Notes: generated by a model not told the origin, from the letters alone. A DNA stretch of 32,288 bases from an uncultured Lachnospiraceae bacterium (GCA_905203555.1 CAJKWK010000029.1:1-32288), one strand, 5' to 3'; positions 1 through 7,198 are shown, numbered from the stretch's first letter. Made by a program: numbers and translations.

Positions 1-71
1 AAACACATCCGGCAGTTTCTGCCACTATAATTCCTACAGTAAATTTACGCCGCCAGCGGGGATAATTTCCA

Positions 72-100
72 TTGCCAGTACTTAGGATACGTTGTATAAT
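72..100 (+). promoter_or_regulatory. Sigma-A promoter of the PHP gene
   Basis: TTGCCA at 72-77, a 17-nt spacer and a perfect TATAAT at 95-100. The predicted transcript start is near 107, about 75 nt before the PHP start codon. The first 70 bases of the window hold no ORF with a usable start, only a short GGCAG/CTGCC hairpin at 11-24. Confidence 0.65.
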
Positions 101-181
101 ATACTATAAGAAGAGTGATATGTGGATTAAGAATTTTATCGTCTGAATTCGGATAATGCGGAGGAAAGGGGCAGATCATAT

Positions 182-997
182 ATGAAGATTGATATGCATT
201 GTCATGTGAAGGAGGGGTCTATTGACAGCAGGGTCAGTGTGGATGAATATATTTCGCTCTTGAAACGAAAAGGGTTTCAGGGAATGGTAATCACAGATCA
301 TAATACTTACAATGGCTATCGTTACTGGAAGAATAATATAAAGGGAAAACGGCATACTGATTTTGTTGTGTTAAAAGGAGTTGAGTATGATACGAGAGAT
401 GCGGGACATATGTTGGTAATTATGCCGGAGGGGGTTAAGATGCGCCTTCTGGAGCTTCGGGGAATGCGGGCATCCGTATTGATCGATCTCGTTCATCGGA
501 ATGGAGGGGTGATCGGACCTGCACATCCCTATGGTGAGAAGTACCAGAGTTTTGCAAATACAAAGAGATTTTACAAATCTCCGGAATTGATCAAGCGTTT
601 TGATTTTGTAGAAGCATACAATTGTTGTGAAAATGCAGAAGCCAATGCAAAAGCACTGCGTTTGGCGAAGAAATATAATAAAGTGACTGTAGGAGGCAGT
701 GATTCTCATAAGACTAATTGTGTGGGACGTGCCTATACAGTGCTGCCGGAACCGGTTACCTGTGAGACAGAACTGATTTCTATGATTCATAAGAAAACAG
801 CATTTGAGACGGGCGGTACTTATTATGATAAGACAACAAAGGAAAGAATGGGGAAGGTAAATAAGATATTAGTATATTCTTTCTGGGTTTATAATAAGGC
901 AGGAGAGTTGCTGCGGCGCCATGGACGAAATGCAAAGATGGAGCAGGAAAATCCGGTGGATCCGATCGATCCAATCGAATTATATTATACAGAATAA
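182..997 (+). CDS. PHP-domain metal-dependent phosphoesterase
   Basis: A 271-residue protein with the polymerase-and-histidinol-phosphatase (PHP) fold. The metal ligands of the family are visible in order: His6-Cys-His8 at the N-terminus, Asp39-His40 in ITDHN, Glu68, His76, His115 in GPAHP, and Asp174/His176 in GGSDSH. Such proteins are cytoplasmic phosphoesterases acting on small phosphorylated substrates or nucleotides; the substrate cannot be told from sequence. It has no polymerase or other extra domain, only a short acidic, proline-containing tail. A GGGG Shine-Dalgarno-like tract lies about ten bases before the ATG. The gene is a single unit with its own promoter and a terminator at 1010-1060. 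Confidence 0.85.
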   Translation: MKIDMHCHVKEGSIDSRVSVDEYISLLKRKGFQGMVITDHNTYNGYRYWKNNIKGKRHTDFVVLKGVEYDTRDAGHMLVIMPEGVKMRLLELRGMRASVLIDLVHRNGGVIGPAHPYGEKYQSFANTKRFYKSPELIKRFDFVEAYNCCENAEANAKALRLAKKYNKVTVGGSDSHKTNCVGRAYTVLPEPVTCETELISMIHKKTAFETGGTYYDKTTKERMGKVNKILVYSFWVYNKAGELLRRHGRNAKMEQENPVDPIDPIELYYTE

Positions 998-1009
998 TAG
1001 AATAAGAAT

Positions 1010-1060
1010 AAAAAGACTGCCGAGATGAAAAATAATGAGTATATTCATCCTGGCAGTTTT
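1010..1060. terminator. Bidirectional terminator between PHP gene and thioesterase
   Basis: Imperfect hairpin. Left arm AAGACTGCC...ATGAA (to about 1028), right arm TTCAT...GGCAGTTTT (1044-1060). An A-run lies on the left and T-rich sequence on the right, so it can serve both convergent genes. Confidence 0.6.
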
Positions 1061-1076
1061 ATATGTTTTGGAAAAA

Positions 1077-1550
1077 TCAAAAGCCTTCAGTGCGGCGCTT
1101 TTCGCGCATGGCACGTCGCTTTTGGGCTGCTTCCCATTCTGCTTTTTCTTCTTCAGTCGTGATTTCCAGTTTTGGAACCGGGCAGGGGTTGTCATGTTCG
1201 TCCAACGCAACCATTGTGAAATAAGCGCGGTTGATAGGTCTGCGCATACCGTTTCGGTCTTCTACGTAAGAATCTACACGAACCTCTAAAGAGGTTGTGC
1301 CGATATAAGTAACCCGTCCAATGATTACAACTAATTCTTGCTGATGGGCTCCACGGATAAAATGCAGGTTGTCTACGGAGGCGGTGGTGCAGTTGCAGCC
1401 TGCGTGGCGCATGCTGACAATGCCAGCTACTTCATCGATCCACTGCATCAGCATTCCGCCAAATAAACGTCCGGCGCCATTGAGATGATTGGGGCGGACA
1501 ATGTGTACTGTTTCAATTCTGGAATCTTCTACTTTTTTTGTTATATTCAT
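1077..1550 (-). CDS. Acyl-CoA thioesterase, hotdog fold (YciA/BACH type)
   Basis: A 157-residue single hotdog-domain protein. Residues 20-42 (PNHLNGAGRLFGG, then QWIDEVA) match the acyl-CoA thioesterase signature, in which the conserved Asp (Asp39 here) takes part in CoA thioester hydrolysis. The C-terminal 25 residues are a charged Glu/Lys/Arg helix typical of the family. I chose the ATG at 1550 because GGGG sits six bases upstream and homology begins there; a further ATG at 1562 and an upstream extension lack support. It probably hydrolyses medium- or long-chain acyl-CoA in the cytoplasm. It stands alone, convergent with the PHP gene and divergent from truA. Confidence 0.85.
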   Translation of the reverse strand: MNITKKVEDSRIETVHIVRPNHLNGAGRLFGGMLMQWIDEVAGIVSMRHAGCNCTTASVDNLHFIRGAHQQELVVIIGRVTYIGTTSLEVRVDSYVEDRNGMRRPINRAYFTMVALDEHDNPCPVPKLEITTEEEKAEWEAAQKRRAMREKRRTEGF

Positions 1551-1580
1551 AATTGTCCCCATTTCTAATGTTCTTTTTCT

Positions 1581-1609
1581 ATTATAAGTTGTTTGTATCA
1601 GAAAAGCAA
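1581..1609 (-). promoter_or_regulatory. Probable promoter of the thioesterase
   Basis: On the minus strand: TTGCTT (1609-1604), a 17-nt spacer, and TATAAT (1586-1581). The -10 is perfect and the -35 weak. It lies about 30 bases upstream of the chosen start, which also argues against the longer N-terminal extension. Confidence 0.5.
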
Positions 1610-1729
1610 TCAAACAGATCAGGAAAGAATAAATAAAATTGTGGTTGTAATCACTTATGGAATTCGATAAAATACATTCATATAGGAACAACAGTAACTT
1701 TTATTGCTTAGATGAAAGAGGATTAGCAG

Positions 1730-2473
1730 ATGGAAATGCGGAATATCAGGCTTGTAATTGAATATGACGGAACTCGTTTTCATGGCTGGCAGGCAGTGAA
1801 AAGGGAGAGCAATTCTACAGTATCAGGAAGAATTACTGAAGTTTTAAAACGTATGACACAAGAAGAGGTCGTTTTGTATTGCGGGGAAAAAACGGATGCG
1901 GGTGTTCATGCACTGCGGCAGATTGCGAATTTTAAAACCGGATCCCAGATGTCGGAGGTGGAGATTCGCCACTATTTGAATCGATATCTTCCTTCGGATA
2001 TAGCGATACGAGAGGTGGAAACAACGTCAGATCGATTTCATGCAGAACTGAATCCACATCAGAGCGTATACGAGTATCATCTGTTGATCGGAGAAACAGA
2101 GGATGTATTTCAGCGCAGATATGTGGATTTTAGAAAACAACAGCCAGATTTTCAAGCGATGGAAAGTGCGGCGGAAATGTTGAGAGGAAGTCATGATTTT
2201 CGCAGATTTTCTGCGGGGAAGACAAAGAAATCTACAGTTCGTGATTTACAAAAACTAGAGATTGTGACGGATCAATCGAGAGCGGTTCGGATTTGTTTAG
2301 CTGCGGATGGTTTTTTGAAACAGATGCCGCAGAAACTTGTTGGGACATTATTGGCGATCGGGTACGGACAGAAAGAACAAAGTTGCATCGCAGATATTTT
2401 TATGGGAAAAGATACTGCACCGGCAGAATGCAAAAATCAAGCGTTTTTTTTGACGGATGTATGCTATGATTGA
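1730..2473 (+). CDS. truA: Divergent TruA-like tRNA pseudouridine synthase
   Basis: A 247-residue TruA-family protein. TruA converts U38-U40 of the tRNA anticodon arm to pseudouridine. The catalytic Asp56 is present in KTDAGVHA, as are the FHGWQ strand near residues 17-21 and the YEYHLL strand holding the active-site Tyr. Several normally invariant positions differ: the usual Arg before TDAGVHA is Lys54, the FSA...KST loop carries GKTKK, and the C-terminal motif normally reading like FLxxMVRxxVG is FLKQMPQKLVG. It is therefore probably a second, specialised TruA paralogue; the housekeeping copy in Firmicutes usually sits in the ribosomal-protein cluster. The start has an AGAGG site eight bases upstream. 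Confidence 0.8.
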   Translation: MEMRNIRLVIEYDGTRFHGWQAVKRESNSTVSGRITEVLKRMTQEEVVLYCGEKTDAGVHALRQIANFKTGSQMSEVEIRHYLNRYLPSDIAIREVETTSDRFHAELNPHQSVYEYHLLIGETEDVFQRRYVDFRKQQPDFQAMESAAEMLRGSHDFRRFSAGKTKKSTVRDLQKLEIVTDQSRAVRICLAADGFLKQMPQKLVGTLLAIGYGQKEQSCIADIFMGKDTAPAECKNQAFFLTDVCYD

Positions 2474-2556
2474 CTTTTTAAGGAAGCAGGAGTAATCTAG
2501 TGTAATCTGGATAACCGGATGATAAACTCATTATAAGAAAAACGGGGAAATGAATT

Positions 2557-3441
2557 ATGGAATTTTATTTTGTAGCACTTTATTTTTTTGTTTATAGCTT
2601 TTTGGGCTGGTGTACAGAGGTTGCTTTTGCAGCATGTAAAGAGCATCGGTTCGTAAACCGGGGGTTTTTAAATGGCCCATTTTGCCCGATTTATGGGTTT
2701 GGAGTGTCTGCAGTAATTGTGTTTCTGACACCGTACCGTTCCAATCTTATTTTGCTTTATATCGCATCAGTGATATTGGTAACAGTGTTAGAAGGAATCA
2801 CCGGATGGGCAATGGACAAAATCTTTCATAATAAATGGTGGGATTATTCGAATATGCCATTGAATATAGGTGGTTATGTTTGTTTATTGTTTTCTTTGAT
2901 CTGGGGAGTTGCCTGTGTAGTTATATTGAATTTAATTCATCCTGTAATACATAAAGGACTGGCAATGCTGCCAAGAACGTTGGGAATCATATTGATTGTT
3001 GTGCTGAGTGTTCTGTTAATTGTAGATACATGTGTGACATCATCTGCAATCTTCAAATTTAATAAACGAATGGAATATATGGAAAAAATTGCAGCAGAGT
3101 TACATGAACTTTCAGAACAGCTGGGAGAAAACATTTATTCTACAACAGCTCATGCAATGGATGCAGTAGAAGATTTCCATGAGCGTCATCAGGATGCGGC
3201 CGAGGAACTTCAGGTGAAAGCGCAGGAGGTTGTAGAAGAATTGTATGAGAGAAGACAGGATGCACAGGAAAGTCTGCGTGCTCATATTGCAGATCTGAAA
3301 AAGCGCTATGGAGAGTTGAATCAGAAGAGTGCCAGAATTCCAAATCGATTGCTGCGTGCCTTCCCGACGCTGGAATCACGCAGACACCAGGAACGTGTGT
3401 TGGAGATGCGCCGTCAGCTGCGTGAAAAACTAAAAAAATAA
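2557..3441 (+). CDS. CmpB-type putative ABC transporter permease with coiled-coil tail
   Basis: A 294-residue membrane protein. Residues 1-165 resemble the family annotated 'putative ABC transporter permease' (ABC_trans_CmpB): an N-terminal FLGWCTE motif, NRGFLNGPFCPIYG at about 33-46, EGITGW and WWDYS, with four or five hydrophobic segments. Residues 175-294 are a charged, soluble, probably coiled-coil region rich in Glu, Gln, Arg and His. No ATPase partner is nearby, so the transporter label is by family name only. Some homologues accompany envelope or sporulation genes. It is followed by a strong terminator. Confidence 0.75.
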   Translation: MEFYFVALYFFVYSFLGWCTEVAFAACKEHRFVNRGFLNGPFCPIYGFGVSAVIVFLTPYRSNLILLYIASVILVTVLEGITGWAMDKIFHNKWWDYSNMPLNIGGYVCLLFSLIWGVACVVILNLIHPVIHKGLAMLPRTLGIILIVVLSVLLIVDTCVTSSAIFKFNKRMEYMEKIAAELHELSEQLGENIYSTTAHAMDAVEDFHERHQDAAEELQVKAQEVVEELYERRQDAQESLRAHIADLKKRYGELNQKSARIPNRLLRAFPTLESRRHQERVLEMRRQLREKLKK

Positions 3442-3451
3442 AGAATGTGAT

Positions 3452-3493
3452 AAACAGCCCGTCAACAGTTAACAGTTCTACGGGCTGTTTTTT
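3452..3493. terminator. Rho-independent terminator
   Basis: Perfect 11-bp stem AAACAGCCCGT (3452-3462) / ACGGGCTGTTT (3480-3490) followed by T residues on the plus strand. The minus-strand tail (TTTATC) is weaker, but it may also serve the convergent gene ending at 3496. Confidence 0.85.
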
Positions 3494-3495
3494 AC

Positions 3496-3777
3496 TCATC
3501 GATGCTGTAAAATCATGGAACGAACCATGGCAATCATATGGTCAATCTGTTCCTGTTCCTCTTTTGTTTTCCCTTCTTTTAGTATTTCCATAATAAAATG
3601 AATTTCATCGGCGGTGAATTGAATTCCTTTTTTCTTCGCATTTGTAATAAGTGCAAGCATGATCGGGGCTAGTTCCTTACCGGTCTTCCCCTGTGTTTGT
3701 GCTGCCGCCATACGGATCAGTTCCAGTTTGGTCGGATCCATATTCTTCAGTAGTGGACTGTTCATCCATTCGTTCAT
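3496..3777 (-). CDS. Small conserved hypothetical protein, helical
   Basis: I do not recognise this 93-residue protein. It is predicted to be soluble and almost entirely helical, without Cys, signal peptide or membrane segment. The body contains a patterned amphipathic stretch (LELIRMAAAQTQGKTGKEL) and an acidic/basic helix near residues 65-80. The start is well supported: AGGAGG lies eight bases upstream of the ATG at 3777. The first 101 bases lie inside the 3' end of the upstream gene in another frame, which suggests translational coupling. Downstream it converges on the terminator at 3452-3493. Confidence 0.7.
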   Translation of the reverse strand: MNEWMNSPLLKNMDPTKLELIRMAAAQTQGKTGKELAPIMLALITNAKKKGIQFTADEIHFIMEILKEGKTKEEQEQIDHMIAMVRSMILQHR

Positions 3778-4273
3778 TTTCTATGCCTCCTGTTTTTGGA
3801 TTAGTTGTGTCTGACTCTGCAAAAATATCCTGATAAGAGCGGAACATTTCTTGTTGTTCTGGTGAAAGCATTCCCATCATCAGATCCATAGGATTGATAC
3901 CGGAAAATGCAGAGTCTGCAGAGGTTTGGGAATCTCCGGAAGGTTGGAGCATCTGCATCATATCCATGATATTCAAAATATTTCGGAATGTGTCTGCCAT
4001 CTGAGATTGCTCAGGGGGAAGATAGGGGGTAATCTCATCCAGAAGTGCGGTGGGGGAATCTGGAAAAGAGCCGAAGGAATGATTTCTTGATACTTGTTCA
4101 GGATGTTTGAAAAGTGAAATCGTATATCGGAGTTCCAGAAATTTTATCATGATCCAGAGTGAATATTGGTTGGAAGGAGCCAGGTAGGGGAGCAACAGCT
4201 TTAGGATACTAAAGGAGTATGGAGTTGTGATTTCGTCGAATGGTGTCATGGGTCTGGTTGTTTTCTTTTCCAT
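3677..4273 (-). CDS. Hypothetical protein, possible mother-cell sporulation gene
   Basis: A 198-residue protein not assigned to a family. The first 60 residues are conserved-looking and include a hydrophobic helix (FSILKLLLPYLAP) and a second amphipathic one. The middle (about 95-150) is Met-rich with repeated MDxMM/MDLMMG patterns, and the last 40 residues are polar low-complexity (Gly, Thr, Asp, Glu). I chose the ATG at 4273 because GGAG precedes it by six bases and a sigma-E-like promoter lies just upstream; a longer in-frame extension runs backwards through the Cys-rich gene in another frame and is spurious. It overlaps the next gene by 101 bases. Confidence 0.6.
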   Translation of the reverse strand: MEKKTTRPMTPFDEITTPYSFSILKLLLPYLAPSNQYSLWIMIKFLELRYTISLFKHPEQVSRNHSFGSFPDSPTALLDEITPYLPPEQSQMADTFRNILNIMDMMQMLQPSGDSQTSADSAFSGINPMDLMMGMLSPEQQEMFRSYQDIFAESDTTNPKTGGIENERMDEQSTTEEYGSDQTGTDPYGGSTNTGEDR

Positions 4274-4300
4274 AAAAAACTCCGGCTCGCTTTTTATAGA

Positions 4301-4329
4301 TATATATGTGCTGGAATATATAAATATGA
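4301..4329 (-). promoter_or_regulatory. Candidate sigma-E (sporulation) promoter
   Basis: Minus strand: TCATATT at 4329-4323, a 14-nt spacer, and CATATATA at 4308-4301. This fits the sigma-E consensus known from Bacillus (kmATATT, 14-15 nt, CATACAnT) with two mismatches in the -10. The predicted start near 4294 leaves a short leader before the GGAG site. The stretch is AT-rich, so chance is possible. Confidence 0.45.
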
Positions 4330-4359
4330 AAGAGGGAGAAAAATCATAGAAATATACGG

Positions 4360-4402
4360 AAACACCCCCGGCGCCGAAGACAGCGCCGAGGGTGTTCGGA
4401 AG
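4360..4402 (-). terminator. GC-rich hairpin after the Cys/Gly-rich gene
   Basis: Long stem AACACCC...GGCGC / GCGCCG...GGGTGTT immediately downstream of the minus-strand gene ending at 4419. The stem is strong, but the following minus-strand tract (TTTCCGTATATTTCT) is only moderately T-rich. Confidence 0.6.
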
Positions 4403-4418
4403 AAAGAACAGGGTGGAA

Positions 4419-4652
4419 TTAGAATCCGCATCCACCACAGAAGAGCAGAAGTAAAATGATCCACAAACAGCTGTCATTTCCACAGCTGTTGCCGCATCCG
4501 TTGCCGCATCCGCCGCCAAAGTTTCCACAGCCTCCGCAACAGCAAAGGAGCAGGATAATCCAGAGACAAGAATTGTTTCTGTCAAATACACCGCCGTTAT
4601 TGTTTTCACATCCGCATCCACATCCGCAGTTTGTTGCACTTAAATCACTCAT
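4419..4652 (-). CDS. Cys/Gly-rich small protein with internal repeat (spore-coat-like)
   Basis: A 77-residue protein dominated by Cys, Gly and Asn. The motif SCLWIILLL followed by a Cys/Gly block occurs twice (about residues 28-48 and 60-77), joined by repeated CGNxCG units. The short hydrophobic 'WIILLL' ends recall the YjcZ family of small sporulation proteins, and similar clostridial proteins are annotated 'chorion class high-cysteine' proteins; this is a resemblance only. ATG at 4652 with GGAGG seven bases upstream. A disulfide-crosslinked or metal-binding role in a spore layer is inference from composition and from the adjacent sigma-E-like promoter. Confidence 0.7.
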   Translation of the reverse strand: MSDLSATNCGCGCGCENNNGGVFDRNNSCLWIILLLCCCGGCGNFGGGCGNGCGNSCGNDSCLWIILLLLFCGGCGF

Positions 4653-4752
4653 TGTAAATCCTCCAAAAATTTGTTTACACTTCATAATATGTGCCTGTTG
4701 AAAAGATGTGAGGAAAAATAAAAAGAAAAAAGAAAAAGTGAAAAAATACAAG

Positions 4753-4774
4753 TGTCAAGAAAAAATACTTGACA
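4753..4774. repeat. Inverted repeat overlapping the ylxM -35 box
   Basis: Perfect 7-bp arms TGTCAAG (4753-4759) and CTTGACA (4768-4774) around an 8-nt A-rich spacer. The right arm contains the TTGACA -35 hexamer. It could be an operator, or chance symmetry of a divergent -35. Confidence 0.5.
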
Positions 4775-4797
4775 GCAAAGATGTTTTCATGTAAGAT
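4769..4797 (+). promoter_or_regulatory. Promoter of the ylxM-ffh operon
   Basis: TTGACA (4769-4774), a 17-nt spacer, and TAAGAT (4792-4797). The start would fall near 4804, within the ribosome-binding site, so the leader would be almost absent; another start a few bases upstream may be used. Confidence 0.5.
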
Positions 4798-4813
4798 AGC
4801 AGAGGTGATAAAA

Positions 4814-5164
4814 GTGAATGATATTTTAGAACAGGCATTGTTATATGATTTTTATGGAGAACTTCTCAATGCCCATCAGAAAGAGATTTATGAACAATTT
4901 GTTCTTGAGGACTTGTCTCTGAGTGAGATTGCTGCAGATGCGGGAATCAGCAGACAGGGAGTACATGATCTGGTTAAGCGGTGTCAGAAGACTTTGGAAG
5001 GTTATGAGGAAAAGCTGCATCTGGTGGAAAAGTTCTTGCTGATAAAAAAGAATGTGCAGGAAATTGACTCGATTCTCAGCGCGTATGAGAAACAAGGGAA
5101 GGATCCGACAGAGATGGCAGCGCAGATTCGAAAGATTTCGGATTTGATCATAGATGAATTTTGA
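4814..5164 (+). CDS. ylxM: YlxM-family helix-turn-helix protein of the SRP operon
   Basis: A 116-residue protein of the UPF0122/YlxM family, found next to ffh across Firmicutes and thought to modulate the signal recognition particle. The N-terminal LLYDFYGELL and the sigma-70-region-4-like helix-turn-helix (LSLSEIAADAGISRQGVHD) are characteristic. The C-terminal half is a long charged helix. I place the start at GTG 4814, which has GAGGT seven bases upstream and matches the family's N-terminus; TTG or ATG codons 40 bases upstream lie within the promoter and add non-homologous residues. It precedes ffh by 38 bases, presumably in one operon. Confidence 0.88.
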   Translation: MNDILEQALLYDFYGELLNAHQKEIYEQFVLEDLSLSEIAADAGISRQGVHDLVKRCQKTLEGYEEKLHLVEKFLLIKKNVQEIDSILSAYEKQGKDPTEMAAQIRKISDLIIDEF

Positions 5165-5202
5165 TGGATATTTGGATTACAGTAAAGTAGAAGAGGTGCA
5201 GG

Positions 5203-6561
5203 ATGGCATTTGACAGTTTAACAGAAAAACTTCAAAACGTATTTAAGAACCTTCGGAGCAAGGGCAGACTTACAGAAGAGGATGTCAAGGCGGCACTTAA
5301 AGAAGTTAAGATGGCGCTGTTGGAGGCGGATGTTAACTTCAAGGTTGTCAAAGGATTTATTAAGAATGTGCAGGAACGTGCAATTGGTCAGGATGTCATG
5401 AACGGATTGAATCCGGGGCAGATGGTCATTAAAATTGTAAATGAAGAAATGATTTCTTTGATGGGTTCTGAGACGACAGAGATTGAACTGCAGCCGGGAA
5501 GTGCAACAACTGTGATTATGATGGTTGGTCTGCAGGGAGCAGGTAAGACAACCACAACGGCAAAACTTGCCGGCAAGTTTAAACTAAAAGGAAAGAAACC
5601 ACTGTTGGTTGCCTGCGATGTATATCGTCCTGCGGCAATCAAACAGCTGCAGATTAATGGAGAAAAGCAGGGCGTTGAAGTGTTTGCAATGGGCGATAAG
5701 GCTAAGCCGGCAGATATCGCAAAAGCAGCCATGGAGCATGCAGCGAAGAATAAGAACAATATCGTGATTTTAGATACAGCCGGACGGCTTCACATTGATG
5801 AAGATATGATGGCGGAACTTCAGGAAATCAAAGAATCGGTTACGGTGCATCAGACAATACTGGTGGTTGATGCAATGACCGGTCAGGATGCAGTAAATGT
5901 TGCCGGAAGTTTCCATGAGAAGATTGGAATTGATGGAGTTATAGTAACAAAGCTGGATGGCGATACACGTGGCGGAGCTGCACTTTCTATCAAGGCAGTG
6001 ACGGGAAGACCGATACTCTATGTAGGTATGGGAGAGAAACTTTCTGATTTGGAGCAGTTTTATCCGGATCGTATGGCCTCCCGTATTTTGGGAATGGGTG
6101 ACGTTCTGACTTTGATTGAAAAAGCCGGAGCTGAACTGGATGAAGAAAAAGCAAGGCAGATGGCGCAGAAGGTCAAGAAAGCGCAGTTTGATTATGAGGA
6201 TTATCTGGAGAGCATGAATCAGATGAAAAAGATGGGCGGTCTTTCTAGTATTCTTGGGATGATGCCGGGGCTTGGCGGCCTGGGCGGTAAAAAGATGCCG
6301 GATATCGACTCGGAAGAAAATGAGAAGAAAATGGCCAGAATGGAAGCTATGATCTATTCGATGACTCCGGAAGAACGGCGAAATCCTGATTTGTTAAATC
6401 CATCCAGAAAGCATCGAATTGCAAAAGGTGCCGGAGTGGATATCTCCGAAGTTAACCGAATGGTGAAACAATTTAATGAGACCAGAAAGATGATGAAAAA
6501 ACTTCCTGGACTTATGGGTGGCAAAGGTGGTAAAAGAGGCAGATTTAATCTTCCCTTTTAA
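5203..6561 (+). CDS. ffh: Signal recognition particle protein Ffh
   Basis: A 452-residue SRP54 GTPase, the usual bacterial length. The N domain (1-95) carries the ALLEADVNFKVV helix. The G domain carries the P-loop GLQGAGKTTTTAKLA (109-123), DTAGR and TKLDGD. The C-terminal M domain (about 300-445) is Met-rich and contains MMPG and the conserved RMVKQFN helix. With 4.5S RNA it recognises signal sequences on nascent chains and brings ribosomes to FtsY at the membrane. It is co-directional with ylxM and rpsP, the standard Firmicutes order. RBS AGAGGTG precedes the ATG. Confidence 0.98.
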   Translation: MAFDSLTEKLQNVFKNLRSKGRLTEEDVKAALKEVKMALLEADVNFKVVKGFIKNVQERAIGQDVMNGLNPGQMVIKIVNEEMISLMGSETTEIELQPGSATTVIMMVGLQGAGKTTTTAKLAGKFKLKGKKPLLVACDVYRPAAIKQLQINGEKQGVEVFAMGDKAKPADIAKAAMEHAAKNKNNIVILDTAGRLHIDEDMMAELQEIKESVTVHQTILVVDAMTGQDAVNVAGSFHEKIGIDGVIVTKLDGDTRGGAALSIKAVTGRPILYVGMGEKLSDLEQFYPDRMASRILGMGDVLTLIEKAGAELDEEKARQMAQKVKKAQFDYEDYLESMNQMKKMGGLSSILGMMPGLGGLGGKKMPDIDSEENEKKMARMEAMIYSMTPEERRNPDLLNPSRKHRIAKGAGVDISEVNRMVKQFNETRKMMKKLPGLMGGKGGKRGRFNLPF

Positions 6562-6611
6562 CATATAGATTACTAAAAAAAGAAATTAAGAAAGAAGAGA
6601 GGTACAGTAAA

Positions 6612-6857
6612 ATGGCAGTAAAAATCAGATTGAAAAGAATGGGACAGAAGAAAGCTCCTTTCTATAGAATCGTAGTAGCAGATTCCAGATCTCCAAGAGA
6701 TGGAAAGTTCATCGAGGAAATCGGAACATATGATCCGAACCTGGAGCCAAGTGCATTCAAAGTAGATGAAGAAGCAGCTAAGAGATGGCTTAACAACGGT
6801 GCTCAACCAACAGAAGTTGTAGGAAAGATCTTCAAAGCAGCTGGCATTGAGAAATAA
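6612..6857 (+). CDS. rpsP: 30S ribosomal protein S16
   Basis: An 81-residue S16, full length. The N-terminus MAVKIRLKRMGQKKAPFYRI and the following VVADSRSPRDGKFIEEIG are the family signature. S16 binds 16S rRNA early in 30S assembly. It follows ffh by 50 bases, with AGAGAGG about ten bases upstream of the ATG, and precedes khpA by 26 bases, so it is likely cotranscribed. Confidence 0.98.
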   Translation: MAVKIRLKRMGQKKAPFYRIVVADSRSPRDGKFIEEIGTYDPNLEPSAFKVDEEAAKRWLNNGAQPTEVVGKIFKAAGIEK

Positions 6858-6883
6858 GAGACGTTCCGCGGAGGTGCGTGCAA

Positions 6884-7114
6884 ATGAAAGAATTAGTAGA
6901 AGTAATTGCGAAAGCATTGGTTGACAATCCTGACGGTGTGTCTGTAAATGAAAGACAGGACGGCAGAACAACGGTTATCGAAGTGCGTGTTGCAGATGGC
7001 GATATGGGCAAGGTAATTGGAAAACAGGGACGTATTGCAAAGGCTATCAGAGCTGTTGTAAAAGCAGCTGCAGCAAAAGATGATAAGAGAGTGGTTGTTG
7101 ACATTATGCAGTAA
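6884..7114 (+). CDS. khpA: KH-domain RNA-binding protein KhpA (YlqC)
   Basis: A 76-residue single type-II KH domain with the GKQG loop at 46-49 (VIGKQGR) and the typical N-terminus KELVEVIAKALVDNP. KhpA, often paired with KhpB/Jag, is a small RNA chaperone affecting cell elongation and division in Gram-positives. I chose ATG 6884 because GGAGG is nine bases upstream; the in-frame GTG at 6878 is only three bases from that site. The rpsP-khpA-rimM-trmD order is standard; the Bacillus ylqD gene is absent here. Confidence 0.95.
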   Translation: MKELVEVIAKALVDNPDGVSVNERQDGRTTVIEVRVADGDMGKVIGKQGRIAKAIRAVVKAAAAKDDKRVVVDIMQ

Positions 7115-7126
7115 GCCGAAAGTAAC

Positions 7127-7168
7127 AAAAAGGGGCAGGAATCCATCTGGAAAGACTGCTCCTTTCTT
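7127..7168 (+). terminator. Attenuator-like hairpin between khpA and rimM
   Basis: AAAAGGGGCAG (7128-7138) pairs with CTGCTCCTTT (7156-7165), followed by CTTAAAC. The T-tract is short, so it may lower rather than stop transcription into rimM-trmD. Confidence 0.55.
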
Positions 7169-7198
7169 AAACTTTGGGAGAATGGACAGGAGAAAGAG

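Noticed and set aside
1..120. Open minus-strand frame running off the left edge, possibly the start of an upstream gene
   Set aside because: It is open for about 37 codons but has no ATG, GTG or TTG start and no ribosome-binding site; the plus frames here are short and unrecognisable.
4274..4639. N-terminal extension of the 198-residue hypothetical protein to 4639
   Set aside because: The extension is the Cys/Gly-rich gene read in a shifted frame, and it bypasses a good RBS, a hairpin and a promoter.
4456..4701. Plus-strand Pro/His/Gln-rich frame opposite the Cys/Gly-rich gene
   Set aside because: It is the antisense of a repetitive Gly/Cys gene, giving artificial Pro/Gln repeats, with no RBS.
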